This document shows, piece by piece, positions 7,106-13,553 of a stretch of DNA of 18,378 bases; position 1 is the first letter of the stretch, and every line of letters begins with the position of its first letter. This DNA comes from Bacteroidota bacterium (GTDB taxonomy: Bacteria; Bacteroidota; Bacteroidia; UKL13-3): positions 1 through 18,378 of the forward strand of contig CANHJJ010000012.1 in NCBI GenBank assembly GCA_947460565.1, in the 5' to 3' direction. The notes beneath the pieces were generated by a model. It was given only the letters and a program-made list of their open reading frames with translations. It searched no databases and was not told the origin of the DNA. Both the position numbers and the translations under genes were made by a program.

Positions 7106-7198
7106 AACAATTCAATTACGTAAGACCAGATTTGGCTAGCCAACGCTAAGTAATTGTTTTAATCCACATCTGTTTAAAAGTAAAATACAAACAGATGT
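7106..7198 (+). promoter_or_regulatory. Structured leader of phoH (nested inverted repeats)
   Basis: Within 100 bp before the phoH start lie: an outer pair CAATTAC (7113-7119) / GTAATTG (7150-7156); inside it the 12-bp perfect palindrome TTGGCTAGCCAA (7132-7143); and, next to it, a 10-bp perfect stem ACATCTGTTT (7166-7175) / AAACAGATGT (7189-7198) with a 13-nt loop. The last stem ends 43 nt before the ATG. No T-run follows, so it is not an intrinsic terminator. If transcribed, it would form a folded 5' UTR; I do not recognise a known riboswitch class. Confidence 0.45.
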
Positions 7199-7241
7199 CG
7201 CAATTAATCATATTTGATTTTAACTAAAACCCAGTAAAGAT

Positions 7242-8621
7242 ATGGCTAAGAAAGTTGCAGCAAAAAAAGTAAGCAAGCCAAGAGTAAAGGCGAAAGTGAA
7301 AGAAGAAAAAAAGATTTTCGTACTCGACACATCGGTTATTCTATATGACCACAATGCCATTAAAAATTTTCAAGAACACGATGTAGCCATTCCCATCACG
7401 GTTTTAGAAGAGCTTGACAATTTTAAAAAAGGAAACGATACCCTCAACTTTGAAGCCCGTGGTTTCATTCGTTTTTTAGATAAACTGTCGGGTGAATACA
7501 CCCTATCCGAATGGATTAATATCAATGGTCCTACACGTGGTAGATTTAAAGTAATCATGCACGAAAAAAGCAATATAGATGCACAGGTAATTTTTGGAGA
7601 AAGAAAACCCGATCATCGCATATTGAATGCTGCTTTGGCTATGAAACAACAGCACCCTGATCGCAAGGTAATCATGGTGACCAAGGATGTAAACCTTAGG
7701 CTTAAAGCCAAATCGCTAGACCTACATGCAGAAGATTATGAAACAGGAAAAGTAAAAAACCTTGACTCATTGCACACAGGCCATAGGGTGATTGAAAAAG
7801 TAAAAGCATCTGTGATTGATGAAATATATGCCAAAGGCTTTGTAAGCTATGATTTCGTGCTCAAACAAAAGCCTTATGCCAACCAATATTTTGTATTGAA
7901 AAATGATAAGAATTCGGTTTTGTGTTTCTACAATTCGCAAAACGAAAGTTTAGAGCGTGTCAACAAAGTGAGTGCCTATGGCATCAAACCGCGCAATGCC
8001 GAGCAATCTTTTGCCATGCATGCGGTATTAAATCCAAACATATCTTTAGTTACGATTCAAGGTGTGGCAGGTACCGGAAAAACCTTGTTGGCCTTGGCAT
8101 CGGCCATGGAGCAAAAATCAAACTACCGTCAAATATACCTTGCCCGCCCTATCATCCCACTAAACAATAGAGATATAGGCTTTTTGCCGGGTGATGTAAA
8201 ATCGAAGATTAACCCTTACATGGAACCTCTTTGGGACAACTTAAAACTGGTGCAAAACCAATGGAAAGAGAGCGATAAGGAATACCAAAAGATAACCGAC
8301 ATGGTGAACCAAGAGAAACTGATGGTGACACCACTTGCCTATATCAGAGGAAGGAGTTTGTCGAATATTATGTTTATCATAGACGAGGCGCAAAACCTTA
8401 CCCCTCTTGAGGTGAAGACCATTATCACCAGAGCGGGAGAAGGCACTAAGATTGTGTTTACTGGGGATATTTTCCAAATAGACACCCCTTATCTTGATTC
8501 GCAATCCAATGGCTTGTCATACTTGATAGACAAGTTAAGAGACAATCCGCTATATGCCCATATTACCCTTGAGAAAGGTGAAAGAAGTGAATTAGCAAAT
8601 TTGGCCAATATGCTTTTGTAG
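7242..8621 (+). CDS. PIN domain / PhoH ATPase fusion (PhoH2 type)
   Basis: A 459-residue cytoplasmic protein with an N-terminal PIN nuclease domain and a C-terminal PhoH P-loop ATPase, the PhoH2 (YlaK-like) arrangement reported elsewhere to be an RNA helicase/ribonuclease. A basic, Lys-rich tail (1-24) precedes the PIN core FVLDTSVILYD (26-36; Asp29), VLEELDNFK (54-62; Glu56/Glu57) and MVTKDVNLRLKA (145-156; Asp149). The ATPase half has Walker A GVAGTGKT (274-281), IYLARPIIPL (298-307), Walker B IIDEAQN (379-385), and TGDIFQID (407-414). All PIN acids and ATPase motifs appear intact. Length is normal for the family. The ATG at 7242 follows ACCCAGTAAAGAT, with no Shine-Dalgarno. Alone in its transcription unit; the unusual leader suggests post-transcriptional control. 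Name phoH/phoH2 is used loosely for such proteins. Confidence 0.93.
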   Translation: MAKKVAAKKVSKPRVKAKVKEEKKIFVLDTSVILYDHNAIKNFQEHDVAIPITVLEELDNFKKGNDTLNFEARGFIRFLDKLSGEYTLSEWININGPTRGRFKVIMHEKSNIDAQVIFGERKPDHRILNAALAMKQQHPDRKVIMVTKDVNLRLKAKSLDLHAEDYETGKVKNLDSLHTGHRVIEKVKASVIDEIYAKGFVSYDFVLKQKPYANQYFVLKNDKNSVLCFYNSQNESLERVNKVSAYGIKPRNAEQSFAMHAVLNPNISLVTIQGVAGTGKTLLALASAMEQKSNYRQIYLARPIIPLNNRDIGFLPGDVKSKINPYMEPLWDNLKLVQNQWKESDKEYQKITDMVNQEKLMVTPLAYIRGRSLSNIMFIIDEAQNLTPLEVKTIITRAGEGTKIVFTGDIFQIDTPYLDSQSNGLSYLIDKLRDNPLYAHITLEKGERSELANLANMLL

Positions 8622-8659
8622 TGAGAAGGAAATCGGCTATTTGTGCTGGCATTCCTCTC

Positions 8660-8705
8660 ACGATGCATTGGGAAAGGGGGGTCAGGGGGACGATGCAGCC
8701 AATGC
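8660..8705. repeat. G-rich repeat element after phoH
   Basis: In an AT-rich genome this stretch has GGGAAAGGGGGG and GGGGG runs (8670-8689). ACGATGCA is repeated directly at 8660-8667 and 8690-8697, 30 bp apart, and GCATTGG (8665-8671) is complementary to CCAATGC (8699-8705), so the G-rich core can be held in a hairpin. It looks like a dispersed intergenic repeat and could form a G-quadruplex on the plus strand. It may act as the phoH 3' boundary. Confidence 0.5.
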
Positions 8706-8815
8706 CCGTATTATTCATGCATAAAAATACTAAACCTATTCACAATCATATCCTTCAGGGAGTTGGTAATTGCTTTTTCTAATTAAAATATTAAAGCTAA
8801 ATTGCAACTCATTTT

Positions 8816-10282
8816 ATGAGTGAAAATTCAATAGATTATTCGAAATATCAAGCCGTTATTGGCCTTGAGGTGCATGCGCAAATGCTTACCAAAAGTAAGG
8901 CATATTGCTCAGATGCATACGACTATGGTTCAGACCCTAATACCATCATTGGGCCTATAAGCCTTGGCCACCCTGGCACCTTGCCAAAACACAACAAAGA
9001 AGTGGTCAATTATGCCATAAAAATGGGATTGGCCACTCATTGCCACATTGCAGAATACCAATACTATGCCCGTAAAAATTACTTTTATGGCGATTTACCT
9101 AAAGGATACCAAATTACCCAAGATAAAACCCCTATTTGCACCAATGGTTATTTAGAGATAAAAACCAAAGATGGTAATGAAAAGAAAATTGGCATTACCC
9201 GCATTCACATGGAGGAAGACGCAGGTAAAAGTATGCATGACCAAGATTTGTATGATACTCTTATCGACTTAAATCGTGCAGGTGTACCACTAATTGAGAT
9301 AGTATCTGAACCTGACATCAGGAGTGGAGAAGAGGCTTACTTATATCTAACTGAAATCAAAAAACTATTGAAATACCTTGAGATTTGTGATGGCAACATG
9401 GAAGAAGGAAGTCTACGTTGCGATGCCAATATCTCAGTAATGATAAAAGGTGCTGACAAATTTGGAACGAAGGTGGAAGTGAAAAACATGAATTCTTTCA
9501 GAAATGTACAAAGAGCCATTGACCACGAAATAAAACGTCAGATTGAAGCCCTTGAAGCAGGTGAAACCTTGCGCATGGAAACCCGCACTTTTGATGCATT
9601 GAAAGGCACTACAGCTGCTATGCGTAGCAAAGAAGGAGCAAGTGATTATAGGTATTTTCCTGAACCAGATTTGCCACCATTGCGCATCACTCCTGTGTAT
9701 ATTGACAATATCAAACAATTGATGCCCGAATTACCAAAGGCCTTGTTTGAAAAATATACCAAACAATTTGGTTTGAATGAATATGATGCCAATGTGTTGA
9801 TTGATGATAAAGACACAGCTAACTATTTTGAAGAGGTGTTATCTCACACAAAAAACACCAAATCGGCTGCCAATTGGGTGATGGTGAATATACGATCGTA
9901 TTTGAACGAGCAAGCTTTACATATCAAACAGTTCATTATAAAACCGGCTCAAATAGCTGAAATCATTGCTTTGATTGATGAAGGAAAAGTGAGTCACAGT
10001 GCTGCACAACAAAAGATATTCCCTGCATTGATAGAATCTCCAAGCAGTTCAGTTTTGAGCATTGCCGAGAGCCTAAACTTATTGCAAGAAAGTAATTCAG
10101 ACGAGTTGCAAGTATGGATTGATGTTGCCATTGCCAAATTCCCGGAGAAAATAGCAGAATACAAAGCGGGTAAAGTAAGCTTAATAGGCCTTTTTATGGG
10201 AGAAGTAATGAAAGCAAGTAAGGGCAAAGCAGACCCTAAAGTGGCCAGTGCTTTGTTAAAAGAAACCTTAGACAAAAAATAG
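8816..10282 (+). CDS. gatB: Aspartyl/glutamyl-tRNA(Asn/Gln) amidotransferase subunit B
   Basis: Subunit B of GatCAB, which turns Glu-tRNA(Gln) and Asp-tRNA(Asn) into the amide forms; it binds the mischarged tRNA and holds the kinase active site. The 488 residues match the family's usual length. Seen: YQAVIGLEVHAQ (12-23), the family signature region LGHPGTLPKHN (50-60), RKNYFYGDLPKGYQIT (83-98), IHMEEDAGKS (130-139), DLNRAGVPLIEIVSEPD (150-166), CDANISV (202-208) and KVEVKNMNSFRNVQRAI (219-235). The last 150 residues form the helical and YqeY-like tail that grips tRNA. ATG chosen at 8816 because MSENSIDYSKYQAVIGLE fits family length. gatA and gatC are not in the window. The stop is only 2 nt before the TlpA-like gene, so translation is probably coupled. 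Confidence 0.97.
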   Translation: MSENSIDYSKYQAVIGLEVHAQMLTKSKAYCSDAYDYGSDPNTIIGPISLGHPGTLPKHNKEVVNYAIKMGLATHCHIAEYQYYARKNYFYGDLPKGYQITQDKTPICTNGYLEIKTKDGNEKKIGITRIHMEEDAGKSMHDQDLYDTLIDLNRAGVPLIEIVSEPDIRSGEEAYLYLTEIKKLLKYLEICDGNMEEGSLRCDANISVMIKGADKFGTKVEVKNMNSFRNVQRAIDHEIKRQIEALEAGETLRMETRTFDALKGTTAAMRSKEGASDYRYFPEPDLPPLRITPVYIDNIKQLMPELPKALFEKYTKQFGLNEYDANVLIDDKDTANYFEEVLSHTKNTKSAANWVMVNIRSYLNEQALHIKQFIIKPAQIAEIIALIDEGKVSHSAAQQKIFPALIESPSSSVLSIAESLNLLQESNSDELQVWIDVAIAKFPEKIAEYKAGKVSLIGLFMGEVMKASKGKADPKVASALLKETLDKK

Positions 10283-10284
10283 AA

Positions 10285-11400
10285 ATGAAAAAAATAATAA
10301 GCATACTTAGCCTTGTTATCCTGATTGCTTCTTGTGGCTCAGGAGATAAGAGCAGCGAAAAGCAAAACGGATTTAAGCTTAGTGGAAAAATAAAAAACAC
10401 CACTGGCAGTATCAGTATTCAAGAAATAACGGCTACAGGCCTTGTGTTCCTTGACTCTTCAAACATTGCCCCTGATGGTAGCTTTGAATTAAATGGAAGC
10501 ATTCCTGAAAAAACTTTTTGTACCATTCGTTTGCCAAAAGGCGATGTGATAGTGGTGATAGATTCTACCAGCAATATTCAATTGGATATAGATGCTGATA
10601 AGGTAGAAAACTATACCGTTAAAGGCTCTGAAGAAAATGTTGAACTGCAAAAACTTTTCTTGATTAACAATGCGTCTTATGCTGAAATGCGTAAGCTTGA
10701 GGAAAAATATGCCATGTATGGTGAGCAAGTTCCTCCTGTTGAAGTACAAGAACAAATTAGAAAGCAATTTGATAGTTTGACAACTGCCAACAAAGCAGCT
10801 ATAAAAGAATACATTTTAAGTTTACAAAACTCCATGGTGCCTTATTTTGCTACCAGTTTCTTGATGCCTGAAGCCGATTTTGAATTATTTAAAGAAATAG
10901 ACAACAAACTATATCCTAAATTCTCTGCCTCTAAATACGCCACTGCTTTGCATACGCGTGTGCAAGATTTAGCTAAAACTGCCATTGGTTCAGAGGCTCC
11001 AGACATTGTTTTGAGCGACCCTTTTGGTAAGCAAATAGCCATGTCATCTTTAAGGGGCAAATATGTATTGGTGGATTTTTGGGCCAGTTGGTGTCGTCCT
11101 TGTCGTGAGGAAAACCCAAATGTGGTCAAGCTTTACAATAAATACAAAGCCAAAGGATTTGAAATTTTCAGTGTGAGTTTGGATGATAACCGCGATGCAT
11201 GGACCAAAGCCATCAATGATGATAAGCTATTGTGGACACATGTGAGTGATTTGATGAAATGGAACTCAGCCGTGGTAAAACAATATAGCATTGAAGGCAT
11301 TCCTTTTACCGTTTTATTAGACAAAGAAGGTAAGATTTTAGGAACCAAATTAAGAGGTGAAGCCTTGGAAGGAAAACTGAAAGAGATATTTGGATACTAG
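10285..11400 (+). CDS. TlpA-like thioredoxin-fold lipoprotein
   Basis: A 371-residue predicted lipoprotein with a redox domain. The signal peptide MKKIISILSLVILIASC ends in lipobox LIAS-Cys17. Residues about 27-115 resemble the DUF4369 beta domain (FKLSGKIKNTTGSISI..., DGSFELNG), which often precedes TlpA domains in Bacteroidota; a helical linker follows (about 115-230). Residues 234-371 are the AhpC/TSA-TlpA thioredoxin fold: GSEAPDIVLSDPFGK, LVDFWASWCRPC with active-site Cys270/Cys273 (WCRPC), SVSLDDNRDAW, and the cis-Pro loop EGIPFTVLLD (Pro340). It acts in the periplasm or on the outer membrane, probably in disulfide reduction or repair of cysteines; client unknown. Starts 2 nt after gatB; the pairing looks like transcriptional convenience rather than shared function. 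Confidence 0.92.
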   Translation: MKKIISILSLVILIASCGSGDKSSEKQNGFKLSGKIKNTTGSISIQEITATGLVFLDSSNIAPDGSFELNGSIPEKTFCTIRLPKGDVIVVIDSTSNIQLDIDADKVENYTVKGSEENVELQKLFLINNASYAEMRKLEEKYAMYGEQVPPVEVQEQIRKQFDSLTTANKAAIKEYILSLQNSMVPYFATSFLMPEADFELFKEIDNKLYPKFSASKYATALHTRVQDLAKTAIGSEAPDIVLSDPFGKQIAMSSLRGKYVLVDFWASWCRPCREENPNVVKLYNKYKAKGFEIFSVSLDDNRDAWTKAINDDKLLWTHVSDLMKWNSAVVKQYSIEGIPFTVLLDKEGKILGTKLRGEALEGKLKEIFGY

Positions 11401-11422
11401 GAATAATTTGGAATTAACAATT

Positions 11423-11478
11423 TAGAATTAGGAATTAGGAATTGAAAATTAAGAATTAAGAATTTAGAATTTAGAAAA
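11423..11478. repeat. Heptanucleotide tandem repeat, about 8 imperfect units
   Basis: Units of 7 bp, consensus WAGAATT: TAGAATT 11423, AGGAATT 11430, AGGAATT 11437, GAAAATT 11444, AAGAATT 11451, AAGAATT 11458, TAGAATT 11465 and a decayed TAGAAAA 11472. It fills most of the gap between the TlpA-like gene and the RidA gene. Non-coding in practice; copy number may vary between strains. Confidence 0.75.
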
Positions 11479-11534
11479 GTTCTTGATTTATACATTTAAA
11501 TCCTATCAACTAACAAACATCAAAAAAAACTATC

Positions 11535-11945
11535 ATGCAAGACATACACTCATCTAAAGCTCCTGAACCTGTTGGCCTATACCCGCATGCAAAAAGGGTT
11601 GGCGACTTATTGTTTTTATCAGGCGTAGGCCCGCGTGAGAAGGGCACTAAAATCATCCCTGGAGTTGAACTTGACGACAATGGTAAAATTGTTTCGTATG
11701 ATATAGCCAAGCAGTGCCATTCGGTGTTTCAAAACATCCGTTATATACTGGAAGATGCAGGAAGCAGCTGGGATAAAATCATTGATGTAACGGTTTTCTT
11801 AACCAATATGAAAGACGATTTCCCAATCTATAATAAGATTTGGGCTGAGTATTTTAAAGAAAATCCTCCTTGTCGTACGACCCTTGAAATTAACTGTCTG
11901 CCTACCCCAATTGGCATTGAGTTAAAGGTGATTGCGCAAATCTAA
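11535..11945 (+). CDS. RidA (YjgF/UK114) family protein, 2-aminomuconate-deaminase-like
   Basis: A 136-residue protein of the RidA/RutC superfamily, small trimeric imine/enamine deaminases. Seen: YPHAKRVGDLLFLSGVGPR (16-34), a central helix IAKQCHSVFQNIRYILEDAGSSWDKIIDVTVFLTNM (57-92), and the catalytic-face segment PPCRTTLEINCLPTPIGIELKVIA (111-134) with the conserved Arg114 and Glu129 expected to bind the carboxylate and activate water. The PHAKRVGDLLFLSG start and PGVELDDNGKIV insertion (42-53) remind me more of 2-aminomuconate deaminase and related RidA members of the kynurenine pathway than of housekeeping RidA. No other kynurenine gene is near, so the substrate stays open. Cytoplasmic. 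Confidence 0.88.
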   Translation: MQDIHSSKAPEPVGLYPHAKRVGDLLFLSGVGPREKGTKIIPGVELDDNGKIVSYDIAKQCHSVFQNIRYILEDAGSSWDKIIDVTVFLTNMKDDFPIYNKIWAEYFKENPPCRTTLEINCLPTPIGIELKVIAQI

Positions 11946-11978
11946 AAGCATTATATTATACCAAATTCACAGAAAACT

Positions 11979-12008
11979 TTGTAGCTTGATGGCTAAAACC
12001 TATTTTCG
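11979..12008 (+). promoter_or_regulatory. Predicted efp promoter
   Basis: TTG at 11979-11981 and TATTTTCG at 12001-12008 are separated by exactly 19 nt, the favoured spacing of Bacteroidota promoters; five of the six fixed bases of TAnnTTTG match. A GATGGC / GCCATC inverted pair (11988-11993 and 12008-12013) brackets the -7. Leader to the ATG would be about 36 nt. Confidence 0.6.
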
Positions 12009-12049
12009 CCATCCGAAAAATTAGATAAACAAAACAACAAAAACAGATT

Positions 12050-12610
12050 ATGGCAAATACCGGTGACTTATTTAAAGGTGCATTTATTAAACATAATAAC
12101 GAACTATGTCAGGTAATGGAATACCAACACCGTACCCCTGGAAACCTACGTGCTTTCTACCAAGTGGTGCTTCGTAATGTTAAAACTGGGAAACAAATGG
12201 AGCACCGCTTCAGAGCAGGCGAAAGTGTTGAGATGATTCGTGTTGAATTTAAAGAAATGCAATACTTGTATAAAGACGGAACTAGCCTAGTGGTGATGGA
12301 CCCTGAAACTTTTGACCAAGTATATATCGAAGAATCATTGGTGGGTGATGCTGCTAAATTCTTGAAGGAAGAAATGATGCTTAAACTTTCGTTTGAAGGT
12401 GATGTGGCTATTGGCGCAGAAGCTCCAACATTCGTTATTTTAGAAATCACTTATGCAGAACCAGGTGTAAAAGGCGATACTGCTACCAACACATTGAAGC
12501 CAGCAACATTAGACAATGGCGCTCAAGTAATGGTTCCATTGTTTGTGAATGTAGGTGATAAAGTGAAGGTAGATACCCGTACAGGTGACTACGTAGAAAG
12601 AGTAAAATAA
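12050..12610 (+). CDS. efp: Translation elongation factor P
   Basis: EF-P (186 residues, normal length) binds between the P and E sites and rescues ribosomes stalled on polyproline. The three beta-barrel domains are all present: KOW-like N domain (1-65), middle OB domain (about 68-128; MQYLYKDGTSLVVMDPETFDQVYI), and C-terminal OB domain with the EF-P signature TLKPATLDNGAQVMVPLFVNVGDKVKVDTRTGDYVERVK (148-186). The loop that reaches the peptidyl-transfer centre reads HRTPGNLRAFYQ: counting from the conserved PG and AF, the tip (Lys34 in E. coli) is Asn32, not Lys or Arg, so lysylation or rhamnosylation at this site is not expected. Own promoter and strong terminator: a monocistronic unit. Confidence 0.97.
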   Translation: MANTGDLFKGAFIKHNNELCQVMEYQHRTPGNLRAFYQVVLRNVKTGKQMEHRFRAGESVEMIRVEFKEMQYLYKDGTSLVVMDPETFDQVYIEESLVGDAAKFLKEEMMLKLSFEGDVAIGAEAPTFVILEITYAEPGVKGDTATNTLKPATLDNGAQVMVPLFVNVGDKVKVDTRTGDYVERVK

Positions 12611-12631
12611 TTTACTTCAAACATTATAAAG

Positions 12632-12662
12632 AAAGGCTGGAACGAAAGTTTCAGCCTTTTTT
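12632..12662 (+). terminator. Intrinsic terminator after efp
   Basis: AAAGGCTG (12632-12639) pairs with CAGCCTTT (12652-12659); the stem continues with GAAC / GTTT around a GAAA tetraloop and is followed by T-rich sequence to 12662. It starts 21 nt after the efp stop. Confidence 0.9.
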
Positions 12663-12779
12663 GTATTAAATCTTAATGAAAGTTACCACAAATAGGGGCT
12701 GACAATACTCCAAGAAAATATTTACGTTGTCAATGGACAATATTATTATTACATACACGTTAGAAACAAAACTAAAATT

Positions 12780-12992
12780 ATGAAATACAAAATTACTCTT
12801 TTGACAATCTTGGTAATTTCAATATGTTTATGTGCATTTGGTTTTTGGGTTGACAGCGACCCAAGGAATCCAAATGTAATGACAACTGTGTTTGAATTCG
12901 TAATAATGATTATTCTAGTTTTTGTAATTTTAACTGGACTAAATTTCGCTACAACATTTACATTCAAGAAAGTTAAGCAATGGGTTTCCTAA
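12780..12992 (+). CDS. Small membrane protein, 70 residues, unknown
   Basis: Not recognised. Two hydrophobic segments are clear: residues 5-23 (ITLLTILVISICLCAFGFW) and about 36-56 (TTVFEFVIMIILVFVILTGL), joined by a short polar VDSDPRNPNVM loop, with a basic end FKKVKQWVS; the positive tail suggests a hairpin with both ends in the cytoplasm. The ATG follows an A-rich ACAAAACTAAAATT, in keeping with neighbours. An overlapping minus-strand frame (12749-12967) is less protein-like. It sits alone, after the efp terminator. Confidence 0.55.
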   Translation: MKYKITLLTILVISICLCAFGFWVDSDPRNPNVMTTVFEFVIMIILVFVILTGLNFATTFTFKKVKQWVS

Positions 12993-13553
12993 AAAAATAT
13001 TTTTTATCGGCAGACATTTAAGCTGTATTTAAACTAAATATGCTGCACCCTACAATATGTAGCAGCAGCTTTGCCAAATGCTCGCAGACACCAAAGCTTT
13101 TGCAAACAAGGTCGCTTAGCAAAAGACTTTATTTTTCTTTGCAAAAGTCCATTAAAAATTGTATGACTGTTAGGAGTAAATCGTTAATCAATGGTTTCAA
13201 ACGGCATTAGGCAAAGCTCCAAAACGATATTGATAATGTTGTAGCTTTCGTTTTTCTTGATACTTCGACTCCGATCAGTTTAATTTCCAACAAAACAAAC
13301 CCGCTTAGCGTGACATGACTGACATTTAATGTATAGCTTTAGAATGTATTCAAAAAGCGAATCAGATTTTCGCTTTGCGTGGGCTGTCACCTTTGGCCGA
13401 GCCGAAGGGTCTGTGTGGGATAATGAGTATATTGATATTAGCATTTTTGTTTCCTTTTGATGCCTCAAAAGGAAAATGAGAAACAATTAGATTACTAAAA
13501 AGATAATCAATACCACTGATCATGACAAGCAAAAACCGATTCGAACCTATGGT
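12993..13553. repeat. Hairpin-rich non-coding region with degenerate interspersed repeats
   Basis: No convincing gene in 561 bp. Seen: a near-perfect stem AAAGCTTTTGC (13093-13103) / GCAAAAGACTTT (13119-13130) followed by ATTTTTCTTT, a possible terminator for the 70-residue gene; an additional GCAAAAGTC copy at 13141-13149; a stretch around 13256-13275 reading TTGATACTTCGACTCCGATC, typical in style of Bacteroidota intergenic repeats; the imperfect palindrome CCTTTGGC-CGA-GCCGAAGG (about 13390-13408); and a perfect 11-bp inverted repeat TTTCCTTTTGA (13450-13460) / TCAAAAGGAAA (13465-13475). The 68-codon minus-strand frame here runs through these repeats and is not counted as a gene. Confidence 0.6.

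Larger units (their letters stand above)
6665..7241. other. Divergent intergenic region rhodopsin / phoH, no gene
   Basis: 577 bp without a believable coding frame. It holds the rhodopsin promoter with palindromes (6717-6789), an 8-bp inverted repeat (6902-6920), a compound hairpin (6966-7008) and a structured leader before phoH (7106-7198), each listed separately. For phoH I found only a weak -7 like CATATTTG at 7208-7215 with no TTG at the right distance. Confidence 0.7.

Noticed and set aside
7922..8170. Plus-strand ORF inside phoH, and other overlapping frames within phoH, gatB and the TlpA-like gene
   Set aside because: They lie in other frames of well-recognised genes and show no domain character.
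11423..11478. CRISPR-like array
   Set aside because: Units are only 7 bp, contiguous and imperfect, with no spacers and no cas genes: a simple tandem repeat.
12749..12967. 72-codon minus-strand ORF opposite the small membrane protein
   Set aside because: It overlaps the plus-strand frame almost fully; the plus frame has cleaner membrane segments, a basic tail and an A-rich start region like its neighbours.
13450..13475. Terminator for the C25 peptidase gene
   Set aside because: The 11-bp stem is strong but on the minus strand it is followed by CAAAAATGC and not a T-run; kept only as an inverted repeat.
13280..13486. 68-codon minus-strand ORF
   Set aside because: It runs through inverted repeats and degenerate intergenic repeat sequence; the translation is Ser/His/Lys-rich without domain character.
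13538..13547. Sequence GATTCGAACC resembling a tRNA T-loop on the minus strand
   Set aside because: The T-stem does not pair (only one of the first two pairs forms) and no acceptor, D or anticodon arm is found around it.
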